A stretch of DNA of 64,000 nucleotides from an uncultured Chloroflexota bacterium (GCA_937967325.1 CALBSQ010000235.1:35758-99757), one strand, 5' to 3'; shown: positions 50,359 through 60,297, counted from the stretch's first letter. Notes: a model not told the origin generated them from the sequence alone. Translations and numbers: made by a program.

Positions 50359-51410
50359 TAACGGATAGTCCCCCGGGCGGCCACGGGCCAGATAGCTTCC
50401 ACCCGCCCACCCCGATGCGCGGCAACGTAGTCGTGCAGATTGGTCGTTCCGCAGGCGTGATTCGGGATGACGCGCACCTTTTCGCCGACTCGCGGCCCAC
50501 GCTCCGCCTGCGAGGTGTTCAAGATGCCGTGTTCCTCGTTCATGCGCTCCAAGTAACAGTCGGGATACTCCAACACCAGTCCGTTTCGTCCATTTGACTG
50601 GAGCGCGTCGTTCGTAAACGTCTTGGACCCGCCGTCAACCGTGGCAAAGCCGGGCGAAGCGGTGCTCACCACGGTCACCAGCACCTGCATCGCGCACTGT
50701 TCCACCGTCGCCTTGCCGGCGCGTACGCAGCTCATATCGTTGTAGAGATAGGTGCCGGATCGGTGCTCCGTCAACCCGGCCTCGCGGGCGATCGTGTGCA
50801 GCCCCGTACCGCCTCCACTGACGATCGCGCAATGAGCGCCATCGCCTTCCAGGGCGGCGCGGGTCTCCTGAAGGATCGGTATCACGTGCTTGGTGGTCGG
50901 GTAGCACATGATTCCCTCCAGGCGCAGCGTCGGGAGATCGCCAACGATTCGCGCCAGGCTCCGCGCCTGCTCGGCAGTTTGGACTCCGGCGCGATGGCCG
51001 CCCGAGTCAACCTCGATGACGACGGGTACGGTCACCCCTTCATCGCGAGCGGCGTCGGCTATGCCCTGGGCGGTCTCGCGGGAATCTAAGGCGGCGATTG
51101 CTCGACCCTGTCGCTGTAGCCGGGCGAGTCGCTCCGTCTTGGGCCGGCCGACGATGTTGTAGGCGATGAGGATGTCCGTAAAGCCCGCCGCGGCGAACAC
51201 TTCCGCCTCGCCAACTTTCTGGCAGCAGATTCCAATGGCTCCCGCCGCGATCTGCTTTCGCCCGATGGCCGGGATCTTGTGCGTCTTGATATGGGGGCGG
51301 CAGCCAACGCCGTCCGCGTCGAGCGCGGACTGCAGCCGGCGAATATTGTCTTCGACGACGTCAAGGTCCACGACCATGACCGGCGTGTCGAGCTCTGAAA
51401 TATGCATCAT
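50358..51410 (-). CDS. D-threonine aldolase / D-serine dehydratase-like PLP enzyme
   Basis: 350 residues of the fold-type III (alanine racemase-like) family: RPHIKTHK holds the PLP lysine (Lys 42) and PNHACGTTN the metal-binding His and Cys. The C-terminal beta domain includes VRVIPNHAC. D-threonine aldolase cleaves D-threonine to glycine and acetaldehyde with Mn; D-serine dehydratase members share the fold. It overlaps the upstream TGase-elicitor-like gene by four bases and the downstream receiver by one. Confidence 0.87.
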   Translation of the reverse strand: MMHISELDTPVMVVDLDVVEDNIRRLQSALDADGVGCRPHIKTHKIPAIGRKQIAAGAIGICCQKVGEAEVFAAAGFTDILIAYNIVGRPKTERLARLQRQGRAIAALDSRETAQGIADAARDEGVTVPVVIEVDSGGHRAGVQTAEQARSLARIVGDLPTLRLEGIMCYPTTKHVIPILQETRAALEGDGAHCAIVSGGGTGLHTIAREAGLTEHRSGTYLYNDMSCVRAGKATVEQCAMQVLVTVVSTASPGFATVDGGSKTFTNDALQSNGRNGLVLEYPDCYLERMNEEHGILNTSQAERGPRVGEKVRVIPNHACGTTNLHDYVAAHRGGRVEAIWPVAARGTIR

Positions 51411-53086
51411 CTCTCCTCATTGCCCAGCCAGGGAAGGTCCCGGCTGCCGATGGGCGATGGCCGCTGCCAGCGCAACGGGCCATTTGACGGTGACTTCGGC
51501 TGGGCCCGGCCCAGGATATCCAGGATCGTCGAATAGGTCAGCGCCGGGTCGGTCAGGGTGGTCCCGACGTTGCGCACCGCCGGATCGGGATACCAAATGA
51601 AGCGCGGATGGCCTCGCTTCCCGACCAGGCTGACGCCTTCCCACTCACCCCCGGTGGGATTGTCCTTCGGGCCGGTGATGAAGTAATCGAAGCGCTGGCC
51701 GTCCGCGCTGGGGTAGGGCCGTAGTCCCGTGAAATCAGCGGGTACGTGGTAGTCGGCCATCCACAGGGTGACCTGCACATGCGTCTTGTTGGCGTCGAGT
51801 GGGTCCGGCAGGTAGACCAGGTGAAAGCGATAGACGGGGAAGCTCTCGATCTGATCGCTGGCAGCGTAGTCGTCGATGACGAAGCCCAAGTGTCGCTGTC
51901 CCAGCCAGGTAAGTACCATGCGATGCAAGTCAGCCGGCAAAAGGCTGCTCTTCAGGCTGCCGTATTCCCAGAGCGGCGTATCGGAGAAGTGATAGTCCGC
52001 CAGCAATCCTTTCTGGTCGCCAACACCAAAAGTTATTCCGCTCGCCGTGGTCGGTGCCGTCGGCTCCGGCTCCAACAGCGCCGAAGCGGCCCACCCGTTG
52101 CAGTGCCCAGCCCAATCAAAAGTCGGATCATTCCAGACGAGGTGTTGCCGCTCCCATTGCTGGACGCCCGGAAGGGGCTGTCCGCGAGCGGCGACATACT
52201 GGTCATACTTCGCCAGCGGACCATCGGCGCCGAACAGGTAGGGAGGCGTATACGGACTCAGCGAGGCCGGCCACCACCAACCGGACCACGGCAGCGTGGC
52301 TGCCTGTCCATCCACCACCGGTGACGGGGACGGTGTAGCGGCCGCGGTTGGAACCGTGCCGGCAGCCTTGGCCACGTCTCCACCGTTGACCAGGGTCACA
52401 TCTCCCGGTTTGGCCCAAGGCGTCGCCACTTTCCAATACTGGAACACCACGCGTTGGCAACGTAGGGCCACCATCGGCCCGAAGTCGACGGGTCCCGATG
52501 TCGGCAAGCCGTAGAGCTGAATCGGGTCTGTTGCCGAGTCGAAGCGCGCCTTGATGGCCGGCACGCCTGCGAGCAAGGCGAGGCGCTTCTCCTGCACCTG
52601 AGCGAAGGTTAGGTTGTGCTCATCGAAGCTCGCCTGCGGAGGAATCTGGTAGACCTGGCGCAGCCAGGCGTCTTTGCCTAGGTCGTGGAGCTGGTCGAAC
52701 ACGTTGGCCAGCACCACGCTGCCACTGTTCGCCTGCCATTGCAAGATCGCACGCTGCGTTGCTTGCTCGACCATCCCGTTGGCGAGAAAACGCCCGGAGA
52801 CCGGATATCCCAGTAGGCCAACGCCGCCCAGTCGCTGGTAGCCGGTCCACATGGCGATCCCCCCGTCGTCGCCGAGCTGAAAGCCGGTCGAGCTTTTCCC
52901 CAGTGGCGCCCCATTCGCCTCCGTAAAGAAATGGCCGCCCGGAACGTCAAAGTCGAGCGCTATGGTTTGAGGCGCGGTCGGGTCGGATTTATCTGCCGCC
53001 GCTTGAGCCGGCAAGGGGAGCACAGTGCCGTGAGCAACGATGAACAGGACGATACAGGATAGTCGTCGCCACAACGGACTCGACAA
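51407..53086 (-). CDS. Secreted protein with a TGase-elicitor-like domain
   Basis: 559 residues with a signal peptide (LSCIVLFIVAHGTVLPLPAQA) and a predicted exported domain. GHCNGWAASALLEPEP, HVQVTLWMADYHV and FIWYPDPAVRN match the fold of the Phytophthora transglutaminase-elicitor family, including the Cys of the papain-like core. The N-terminal half includes an LGD-type repeat (LGYPVSGRFLANGMVEQAT) as in cell-wall-associated proteins. The bacterial function is unknown. The upstream TPR gene ends 11 bp before it. Confidence 0.7.
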   Translation of the reverse strand: MSSPLWRRLSCIVLFIVAHGTVLPLPAQAAADKSDPTAPQTIALDFDVPGGHFFTEANGAPLGKSSTGFQLGDDGGIAMWTGYQRLGGVGLLGYPVSGRFLANGMVEQATQRAILQWQANSGSVVLANVFDQLHDLGKDAWLRQVYQIPPQASFDEHNLTFAQVQEKRLALLAGVPAIKARFDSATDPIQLYGLPTSGPVDFGPMVALRCQRVVFQYWKVATPWAKPGDVTLVNGGDVAKAAGTVPTAAATPSPSPVVDGQAATLPWSGWWWPASLSPYTPPYLFGADGPLAKYDQYVAARGQPLPGVQQWERQHLVWNDPTFDWAGHCNGWAASALLEPEPTAPTTASGITFGVGDQKGLLADYHFSDTPLWEYGSLKSSLLPADLHRMVLTWLGQRHLGFVIDDYAASDQIESFPVYRFHLVYLPDPLDANKTHVQVTLWMADYHVPADFTGLRPYPSADGQRFDYFITGPKDNPTGGEWEGVSLVGKRGHPRFIWYPDPAVRNVGTTLTDPALTYSTILDILGRAQPKSPSNGPLRWQRPSPIGSRDLPWLGNEER

Positions 53087-53097
53087 GCGGCCTCCCC

Positions 53098-54540
53098 CTA
53101 CGCACGTGGGATTGTATCCGCCGCGTGCTTCAGCGCCAACCGGACCAGGCCATTATTCACCGGGCCGGCCGCGATGACCATCAGGACGTGACCGCCGACC
53201 GCCTTCATCTGGACCACGGTCTGCCCCGCCTCAAGCAGGCAAGCGTCCAACTGCGATACCCCCCCCTGCTGTAAGACGCCGGCCACCGGCCCGAACACTG
53301 CCGCGGACACCGCGGCGAACACGCTGTCGGCGGGTCCATCGCGGGAGCTCAAGTCGATCCGTCCATCCGGATAGATGACCGCCGCTGCTCTCACTCCCGG
53401 CAGCGCCGCGATGCGCGCCATCACGTCATTTCCGCCATCCCCAGGCCCAGGCGCCTGCTCCGGCGCTTGGCTGGGCTGTTCAGTTTGCGCGGCCACGGTC
53501 GGTGGCGGAGTGGACACATCGCTTATCTGCTGGACCGAACGGTCTGCCTTACCATCAACCTCCGACGGCTGCGAGTCGGACCCTAGGGTCGTCGCGTCGA
53601 GCCCGGGCGTACCGGTCATTTCCGAGGCGGATTGAGCCTCTGGGGAGGGTGCGCCACCCGCAACGTCACCGGCAGGTTCGATAGCCGGGTGTGCCGGCTC
53701 GGTTGGCGTAGCGGACTCTGCTCGCGCGATCGATGTCGATGCAACGCCGTTGGTCTCCTCACCCCAGCAGACCAAGTGCGGCTCGGACGGCAGTCCGCCG
53801 ACATCGAAGCCGCGGACGCTGAGCTGGCCGCGCAGCCAGATCAGCGTCCGCCCCTCGGGATCGAGAGCCGCCAAAGTATCCCCAAGCTCATTCGCACGGC
53901 TCGCTAGGTCGCGGTCCTCAAGTAACAGATAGCGGGATACGGCGAGGGCCTTCAGGCAATCCGGGCTGAGCGCTAGGAGCTGCTCGCAGCTCGATCGGGC
54001 GCCGTTCCGGTTACCAACAAACAGCCTGGCCATCGCCTGCACCAGCAGCACATCAAGCCTATCCGCTTCCTCCAGGAGCGCCTTCTCCGCCGAGCGCTCC
54101 GCCTCCTGATAGCGTCCGGCAATGAGGAATGTATGGGCGAGTAGCGCGTCGGTGCGCACCGGCTCCTCGGGACGCCCCAGCCTGCGGCACATGCCGAGCC
54201 AGGCGCTCTGCACGCCCTGGCTCGTCTCTCCAACCTCGATGGCTCGGAACAGTCCCGCCGCGACCGACGACAGGTCGCCTTGATGTTGCGCGACCGCCGC
54301 GAGGCCCTCATAGGGTCGGGGATCGTCCGGCATGGCGCTGGCCACGGCCTCAAAACAGGATCTGGCCTTGTCCGGGTGGTCCCGCTCGACGAGGATCGAC
54401 CCCAGGAGCCAGTAGCCATCTACCCAGCGGGGGTAGCGAGTCAACACGCGAAGACAGGTGTGCGCGGCGCTGTCTAGGTCCTCGTTGTCGATGGCCGCGC
54501 GCACCTCCGCCGCCAGCATGGAGAGCTGCACTTCCGGCAT
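53098..54540 (-). CDS. TPR and Roadblock/LC7 domain protein
   Basis: 480 residues. The N-terminal 260 are TPR-like helices (CLRVLTRYPRWVDGYWLLGSI, ARSCFEAVASAMPDDPRPYE), then an acidic disordered linker (about 265-370), then a Roadblock/LC7 domain (ARIAALPGVRAAAVIYPDGR, VVQMKAVGGHVLMVIAAGP). LC7 domains regulate small GTPases such as MglA. A CCCCCCCC run (a poly-G in the message) precedes the ATG at 54540; upstream in-frame starts are not conserved-looking. Confidence 0.8.
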   Translation of the reverse strand: MPEVQLSMLAAEVRAAIDNEDLDSAAHTCLRVLTRYPRWVDGYWLLGSILVERDHPDKARSCFEAVASAMPDDPRPYEGLAAVAQHQGDLSSVAAGLFRAIEVGETSQGVQSAWLGMCRRLGRPEEPVRTDALLAHTFLIAGRYQEAERSAEKALLEEADRLDVLLVQAMARLFVGNRNGARSSCEQLLALSPDCLKALAVSRYLLLEDRDLASRANELGDTLAALDPEGRTLIWLRGQLSVRGFDVGGLPSEPHLVCWGEETNGVASTSIARAESATPTEPAHPAIEPAGDVAGGAPSPEAQSASEMTGTPGLDATTLGSDSQPSEVDGKADRSVQQISDVSTPPPTVAAQTEQPSQAPEQAPGPGDGGNDVMARIAALPGVRAAAVIYPDGRIDLSSRDGPADSVFAAVSAAVFGPVAGVLQQGGVSQLDACLLEAGQTVVQMKAVGGHVLMVIAAGPVNNGLVRLALKHAADTIPRA

Positions 54541-54733
54541 CGCCCCCCCCTTCCCCACCAGACCAGTCTGAGCCGGCGAAGGTAGCCCCATGCTGTCGAC
54601 CGGCACTGCCGCCATGGCGCAACGAAGGAGGAGCGCGGCCGCTCGGTCAACGTTCAGCCAGACCACCACATAGTATGCGCCGACCACGTCGCGACGGTCA
54701 ATCGAACGCGGTTAAGAGACTAGCGTCTGGGAG

Positions 54734-55228
54734 CTATGAGCCGCCGAGCAATGTGGCAATCTGGCCATGCGGATTGGCGAGCAGAGCGTCGATCGCGTGG
54801 CGGGCCAGTGTCGCCGAGGAGCCGCCGTCGGCCGTGACCACGTGCCACAGGGTCCCATGGCGCACGACTCGGAGATCCGCGAAGCCAAGCCGTCGCGACA
54901 GCAGCTGCTGCATGGCCGGTACGTCAGGGTCGTCCCTCGACTCCACCAGCACCGAGGCAGCATGCAGCAACCCAGCACCGTTCACCGATGGGGCCAGCTC
55001 GAGGTCGCCGGCCCACCAGCGCACCCGATGCTTGTTTTGATTCACCAACACATCCGTGCGCAGCAGCCGGTCCACGGCGGCTTCGACATCACTCGCGATG
55101 TCGAAGCCCCAACACACCTCTCGCCGCAGCTCGAGCAATGCTGCCAGCGACTGTTGCCGCAGGGAGCGTAGCGCGGAAATCGCCGTGGTGTCCGGAATCA
55201 GCAAGCGCACCGCCAGGCTGATCAGCAC
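54734..55228 (-). CDS. purS: Tandem PurS (FGAM synthase small subunit) in one chain
   Basis: 164 residues from GTG 55228, overlapping the purQ stop by 7 bp. Two PurS-like halves can be drawn: LISLAVRLLIPDTTAISALR ... VEAAVDRLLRTDVLVN and then ASVLVESRDDPDVPAMQQLL ... ARHAIDALLANPHGQI. The second ends with the typical LLANP motif; the first has RTDVLVN at the same place. Standard PurS is about 80 residues and works as a dimer joining PurL and PurQ. A fused dimer is the simplest reading. The first half is divergent, so it may have another role. Confidence 0.65.
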   Translation of the reverse strand: MLISLAVRLLIPDTTAISALRSLRQQSLAALLELRREVCWGFDIASDVEAAVDRLLRTDVLVNQNKHRVRWWAGDLELAPSVNGAGLLHAASVLVESRDDPDVPAMQQLLSRRLGFADLRVVRHGTLWHVVTADGGSSATLARHAIDALLANPHGQIATLLGGS

Positions 55229-56031
55229 GGTAGGCGACTCCGGGTGCGCTGGGCGATATGGGCGGCCATCGAGCGAAAAATCGCGTGTGCCGGGGCCGCG
55301 ACATTGAGGCGGTCGGGACGGGCGGCTAGCCCAGGGGGGCGCCGGTGCGGCGGGTGCTGCCACCACCAGCTCGCTCGTTCCGGGTGGGGCATCAACGCCA
55401 TCACGTTGCCAGCGGGATTGCAGACGGCCGCCGCGGCGTAGATCGAGCCATTGGGATTCTCGGGAAACTCCGTAGCCAGTTCCCCGCCGGCTGTGCAGTA
55501 GGCGAACGGTATCTGCGATCCGGCGATGAGGCGCTCGACGGTTGTCCGCGAATCGGTCACGAACCGTCCCTCACCGTGCGCGACCGGCAGGTCTACGATC
55601 TGTCCGGGGGCAAAGGCGGACGTGAAGGCGGTGCGGCCCGGCGACACCTGCAGCTTTACCTTGACCCAGGCGCAGCGATAGCCGCGATTGTTGGCAGCCA
55701 GTGCCATCGCGGCGCTGCCGCTGTGTCCAGGAACGAGCCCGGTCTCGACTAGCACCTGCGCGCCGTTGCAGATGCCCAGCACCGGCTTGCCGCGCGACGC
55801 CTCCACGGCGATGGTCGAGACGATCCGCTCCCGGGCTGCGATCGCCCCGGCGCGCACCCGATCTTCGTAGGCCCATCCGCCTGGCAAGACGTACCCATCG
55901 AACGAATCGGCGTCCAGGTCCTGATTCCAACGGACTAGCTCGGCCTCCAGTCCGGCCAGGCGGGCCACGCGCAGCGACTCCTCCTCGCAGTTGGTACCGG
56001 GAAATAGCAGCACCGCGACGCGCCCGCTCAC
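55222..56031 (-). CDS. purQ: FGAM synthase subunit PurQ (glutamine amidotransferase)
   Basis: 269 residues. AVLLFPGTNCEEESLR starts the class I amidotransferase fold; LGICNGAQVLVETGL has the nucleophile Cys; MPHPER gives the catalytic His. It supplies ammonia to PurL in the fourth step of purine synthesis. GTG 56031 overlaps the purL stop by four bases. The C terminus after the PHPER block is longer and Pro/Arg-rich than usual. Confidence 0.92.
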   Translation of the reverse strand: MSGRVAVLLFPGTNCEEESLRVARLAGLEAELVRWNQDLDADSFDGYVLPGGWAYEDRVRAGAIAARERIVSTIAVEASRGKPVLGICNGAQVLVETGLVPGHSGSAAMALAANNRGYRCAWVKVKLQVSPGRTAFTSAFAPGQIVDLPVAHGEGRFVTDSRTTVERLIAGSQIPFAYCTAGGELATEFPENPNGSIYAAAAVCNPAGNVMALMPHPERASWWWQHPPHRRPPGLAARPDRLNVAAPAHAIFRSMAAHIAQRTRSRLPC

Positions 56032-58373
56032 GCCATCGCCTCCGGCACCGCGCCCAACCATGCCGACGCCAAGTCGGCCACTGGCACGTCCAGGACGGTC
56101 GCTCCGGCGTGGCGAACGAGCAATCGATCGCCGCCGGTTCGCCCGACAACAACGACTTCGAGTGCGCGTTCGCGTAAGACACGCTCCACGGCCGGAATCA
56201 GCTCTGGAACAACGGCGACCAGGAAGCCGCCTGCTTCCGAAAACAGCGCCGCGTCAGCCCGCTCGGCCACCGCCGACAGGTCGAGCTCGGCCCCTAAGCG
56301 CCCGTCGCCACGAGCGCCGAGCAGCATCTCCGCCACGCACACCAGGAGTCCACCGTCGCTGATGTCGTGCGCGGCGAGCGCCAGGTCGCGAGCAGCCAGC
56401 TCGACCATCGCCTCGTTGGCGCGCCGTTCGGCGTCCAGCTCCAGCGGCGGCAGGTCGTGGCTCTCGGCGTCGGGCACGCGGCCCATTCGGATCGCCTCGT
56501 ACACCGAGCCCCCAAAGGCTGCGTGTCGACGTCCGATCAGGACCAACGCCACATCAGGCGCCGTCACCTGCAGGCCCAGCGCCTTTGTGTGATCATCCAG
56601 GATTCCGACGCAGGCAATGATGGGTGAAGGCGGGATGGCGTGCCCGCCGGACGCCTCGTTGTAAAAGCTGACGTTGCCCGAGATCACCGGCAGGGGCGGT
56701 CCCCCATTGCCATCTGGACCAAGCGCCCGCGCGGCGTCGGCGACGCCGCGCACCGACTCCGTAAAGGCCCAGAAGTCTTCCGGGTCCTCGGGATTCCCCA
56801 TGTTGAGACAGTCAGTGAGCGCACGTGGACGCGCCCCGACGGCAGCCACGTTGCGCGCCGCTTCCGCCACGGCCATCGCGGCCCCGGTGTACGGATCGAT
56901 CCGGCAGTACGCCGGCGTGCAATCGACAGTGAGCGCAACGCCAACCGGGCAGCCTGCCAGCGGCGCGATCACGCCCGCGTCACCTTCGCCCGGACGCAGC
57001 ACGGTGCAACCCTGCACTTCCTGATCGTAGCGACTGACGATAGCCGACTTGGACGCAACGTTGGGTTGGGAGAGCACGCGCAGCGCTGTCTCGTCGTAGC
57101 GCTCCAACGGCGACGGAGGTTGGCCTGCGGGTGGTCGTTCCGGAGCCTTCCCTTCCCGCTGGTAGCGTATTCCTCGGCACACCGCGGCGATGGGAGCGTT
57201 GCACACGTCTTGTCCACCCGCGCTGAGGACATAGCGGTCGTCGTCCCTCGTGCGCCCAATGACACGCGCCTGGGCGCCCTCGGCGGCGTTCGGTAGGTCA
57301 AAGTCCTCGTTGTAGGTGCGTAGCAGCGCGGGTGTGAACGACGGCGGGACGATCCAGAGGAGCCGCTCCTGCGTCTCGGCGCAGGCGATGACGTGGGGCG
57401 ACAGTTCCGGCAAGGAGACGTGAACGCGGTCGAGGAAGATCTCGACGCCCACGCTCACGTCGCCACCCATCTCCGACGACGCGCATGCGATGCCTCCGGC
57501 CCCGAGATCCTTGAATCCTACCTCCAGCTTTAGCCGGCGCAGCTCCGCGAAGACGGCCTCGGTAGCGCGTATGAGCACCGACTTGAGAAACGGATCGGGG
57601 ACCTGGACGGCTCCCTTCTGGGAGTCCACATCATCGGCGACCAGCACGCCGGAGGAGAATGCCGCGCCACCGAAGCCGCTGTAGTCGGTCGCTTTGCCGA
57701 TGAGCACCACGTCCCATTGGTCGGCGCCCGCGGGAACTCGACTGTGGATCACTTCGTCGGCTCGCACGATGCCGAGGCAGACGACGTTGACAAGGCAGTT
57801 GCTGTCGTAGCCGGAATCCCAGTACACGTCGCCAGCAAGATTCGGCACGCCGACGGCGTTGCCGTAGCCCGCCACCCCCGCCACGACGCCGTCGGCGATG
57901 TAGCGGACCGTCGCGCCCTGCGGGCCCGATGGATCGCCGAAGCGCAGGGCATCGGCCACGGCGACGACGTGGGCGCCCATACAGAGCACATCGCGGATTA
58001 TTCCGCCGATGCCGGTGGCCGCGCCTTCATAGGGCACGATTTGCGAGGGGTGATTGTGCGACTCGTGTCCGACGACGATACCCCAGCGCACCCCTTGCCA
58101 GGTGCAACACTCCACGATCCCAGCGTCTTCTTCCGGCCCCTGAATCACCCAGGGCGCCGAGGTCGGCAACTGACCCAACTGCCCCCGGCTACTCTTGTAG
58201 GAGCAGTGCTCGCTCCACTGCGTATTGAAAATGTGCAGCTCGGTCAGCGTCGGATCTCGCCCTAACAGGCGACACACGCCCCTCGCCTCACCGACCGTCA
58301 GGGAGATGCCGAGTCGCCTGAGCGTACCCTGGAGCTGCTCGTCGCTCGCCGCGCTAAACTGCAGCAGATCCAT
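56028..58373 (-). CDS. purL: FGAM synthase subunit PurL (small type)
   Basis: 781 residues, the short PurS-dependent form. FNTQWSEHCSYKSSRG, VVGHESHNHPSQIVPYEGA and GVGRD-like ATP/FGAR blocks are conserved (TDYSGFGGAAFSSG, FKDLGAGGIACASSEM). It converts FGAR to FGAM using ammonia from PurQ. The start is ATG 58373; purC overlaps it by 20 bp. Confidence 0.93.
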   Translation of the reverse strand: MDLLQFSAASDEQLQGTLRRLGISLTVGEARGVCRLLGRDPTLTELHIFNTQWSEHCSYKSSRGQLGQLPTSAPWVIQGPEEDAGIVECCTWQGVRWGIVVGHESHNHPSQIVPYEGAATGIGGIIRDVLCMGAHVVAVADALRFGDPSGPQGATVRYIADGVVAGVAGYGNAVGVPNLAGDVYWDSGYDSNCLVNVVCLGIVRADEVIHSRVPAGADQWDVVLIGKATDYSGFGGAAFSSGVLVADDVDSQKGAVQVPDPFLKSVLIRATEAVFAELRRLKLEVGFKDLGAGGIACASSEMGGDVSVGVEIFLDRVHVSLPELSPHVIACAETQERLLWIVPPSFTPALLRTYNEDFDLPNAAEGAQARVIGRTRDDDRYVLSAGGQDVCNAPIAAVCRGIRYQREGKAPERPPAGQPPSPLERYDETALRVLSQPNVASKSAIVSRYDQEVQGCTVLRPGEGDAGVIAPLAGCPVGVALTVDCTPAYCRIDPYTGAAMAVAEAARNVAAVGARPRALTDCLNMGNPEDPEDFWAFTESVRGVADAARALGPDGNGGPPLPVISGNVSFYNEASGGHAIPPSPIIACVGILDDHTKALGLQVTAPDVALVLIGRRHAAFGGSVYEAIRMGRVPDAESHDLPPLELDAERRANEAMVELAARDLALAAHDISDGGLLVCVAEMLLGARGDGRLGAELDLSAVAERADAALFSEAGGFLVAVVPELIPAVERVLRERALEVVVVGRTGGDRLLVRHAGATVLDVPVADLASAWLGAVPEAMA

Positions 58374-59265
58374 CCTGACCAATCAAGCGCTGCAGGATGC
58401 TGACGTAACGGTCGCTGGTGGTTCGGACCACGTCGGCCGGCAGCTCGGGGGCGGGGGGCTCCCGATTCCAACCGCTCTCCGTCAGATAGTCGCGCAAGTA
58501 TTGTTTGTCGAAGCTCGGGATCGTGCCATCCAGGCGATAATCCTCTCTCGCCCAGAAGCGTGACGAATCGGGCGTAAACGCCTCGTCGATCCAGGTCAGT
58601 GCGCCGTCGATCCAGCCGAACTCCAGCTTGCTATCGGCGATGAGGATGCCTTTCGCGTTGGCGAGCTCGCTCGCCCGTTGATACAGACGAAGGCTGACGT
58701 CGCGCAGCAAGACGGCCGTGTTGCCGCCCACGAGACCGACCAGCTCGTCCCAGGTGAGCTTCTCGTCGTGGCCGGTGTCGGCTTTGGTCGTCGGCGTGAA
58801 CAATGGCTCATCAAACCGGGCATTCTCCCGCAGCCCGGCCGGAAACGCCGCGCCGTTGATCGTCTGAGCGGCGCGGTACTCGCTCCAGGCCGATCCGGTG
58901 AGGTGGCCGCGCACGACGCACTCGACGGGGATACGCTCTGCCGGCCGGCAGAGCATCGTGCGGCCGGCAAGCAGGTCCGAGTAGGGACGCGCCGCCTCGG
59001 GAAAGTCAGCCTCACGAATCGAGATAAGGTGATTGGGGACCACATCGGCAAGCCGGCGAAACCAATGGGCCGACAGCTCGGTAAGCACGCGACCCTTCTC
59101 GGGGATGGGCGTCGGTAGGACGACGTCGAAGGCTGAAACACGGTCGGTGGCAACGAGGAGCAGCAGGTCGCCGCTGCGATAGATGTCGCGGACCTTACCT
59201 CGCGCCACGACGGGAAGCGTCGCAAAGTCAGTATGCGAAATTGGCCCTGCCGCCGGTTGAGTCAT
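58354..59265 (-). CDS. purC: SAICAR synthetase
   Basis: 303 residues. ARGKVRDIYRSGDLLLLVATDRVSAFD and LIADSKLEFGWID are family signatures; IPVECVVRGHLTGSAW is conserved too. It joins CAIR and aspartate in purine synthesis. The N-terminal start MTQPAAGP at 59265 is chosen because upstream in-frame codons encode an Arg-rich, unlikely tail. It leads the purC-purL-purQ-purS operon. Confidence 0.94.
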   Translation of the reverse strand: MTQPAAGPISHTDFATLPVVARGKVRDIYRSGDLLLLVATDRVSAFDVVLPTPIPEKGRVLTELSAHWFRRLADVVPNHLISIREADFPEAARPYSDLLAGRTMLCRPAERIPVECVVRGHLTGSAWSEYRAAQTINGAAFPAGLRENARFDEPLFTPTTKADTGHDEKLTWDELVGLVGGNTAVLLRDVSLRLYQRASELANAKGILIADSKLEFGWIDGALTWIDEAFTPDSSRFWAREDYRLDGTIPSFDKQYLRDYLTESGWNREPPAPELPADVVRTTSDRYVSILQRLIGQDGSAAV

Positions 59266-59405
59266 GTGGTACGTTCGCCCTCTCACTGCACGCCGTGGGC
59301 AACGCCGCCAGTCTGGCGGCATAGGGGCCATGGCACGCTTCCTGCGCCGACATATGGAATACTACCGGAAAGACCACGTGTCTGCGCAATGCCCGGAGAT
59401 GCATA

Positions 59406-60107
59406 GTGCGTCGCCTGTTGGTTGTTCTCTGTCTGGCCGGCAGCATAGCTGGCCTATGGGCGGGTGCGCGCTCCGCCGCCTTTAACGCGCAGGTGTCTTC
59501 TCCGGCGCTGGTTCGCTCGCTGGCCAGCGACTATCTGGCGGTGGACGTCATATATGGAGGCGCCACGAACCCGGCGTCCATTGACGCCGCCCTGCGCCGG
59601 CTTACGCCGCCCCCCACCAGTTACGGCGGCGACCAGTACCGGCCCGGGGCGCCGGTCGCCCGATCCGACGACGGCCTTCGCCTAGCTCAGCAGGCCGCAC
59701 AGGCGGTGTCAGGGCTGGGGGCGACCGCCGAGCTCATTCCGGTGCGGCGGGAGCTAGGAGAGAGCTACGGCGACGTAGCGGAGGCGTGGCGTCTCGAGCT
59801 GCAGGTCGAGCACGCCTTGGACCATCGAGGAGCGGTCGCCGGATTCGGCTACTCGGACACGCCGTCTGCGCAGCAGGCCGCGACGACCAGCTTGCAACGG
59901 ATGCGCCAGGCGCGGGCCTTGCACGATCAGGCCATCGCGGCCGTCCATGCCCTCGCGCCGGCGGCTCAGAGTGGCACAGTCGACTCGGCCGGCGACGGTT
60001 TGGGCGCCTCCGCCGTTGCACTCAACGGCTCCTTTCCGCGAGGAAACGGCGCCCCCGATGGGATTCCGGGCCTGCACTCCCTGCTCGGCGGAGCATTTCG
60101 GCCCTAG
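59406..60107 (+). CDS. Secreted hypothetical protein
   Basis: 233 residues from a GTG with GGAG upstream. A signal peptide (RRLLVVLCLAGSIAGLWAG, likely cut near SAAF) is followed by an Ala-rich helical protein with a repeated QAxxAVxxL pattern (DGLRLAQQAAQAVSGLG, AQQAATTSLQRMRQARAL). I do not recognise the family. It is divergent from purC. Confidence 0.6.
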   Translation: MRRLLVVLCLAGSIAGLWAGARSAAFNAQVSSPALVRSLASDYLAVDVIYGGATNPASIDAALRRLTPPPTSYGGDQYRPGAPVARSDDGLRLAQQAAQAVSGLGATAELIPVRRELGESYGDVAEAWRLELQVEHALDHRGAVAGFGYSDTPSAQQAATTSLQRMRQARALHDQAIAAVHALAPAAQSGTVDSAGDGLGASAVALNGSFPRGNGAPDGIPGLHSLLGGAFRP

Positions 60108-60297
60108 TGGTCTGTCATGTGACATTTGACGGATGGATGTAGGGCGGAGCGCTGCGCGCCACAATTAACGTGGCCAGCCCCGCCCCTACCGCAATGCGGC
60201 AGACGTTCCATGGCCTCGCGGGGGGCCACGATTGTCTGCGCGGCGTGAGCGACACTTAACAAGCTACGGGTAGAGTTATGGAAACGAGGGGACAACG

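Noticed and set aside
55089..55366. N-terminal extension of the PurS-like frame into purQ
   Set aside because: The extra residues are Pro/Arg-rich and overlap purQ out of frame; GTG 55228, overlapping only 7 bp, is the more likely start.
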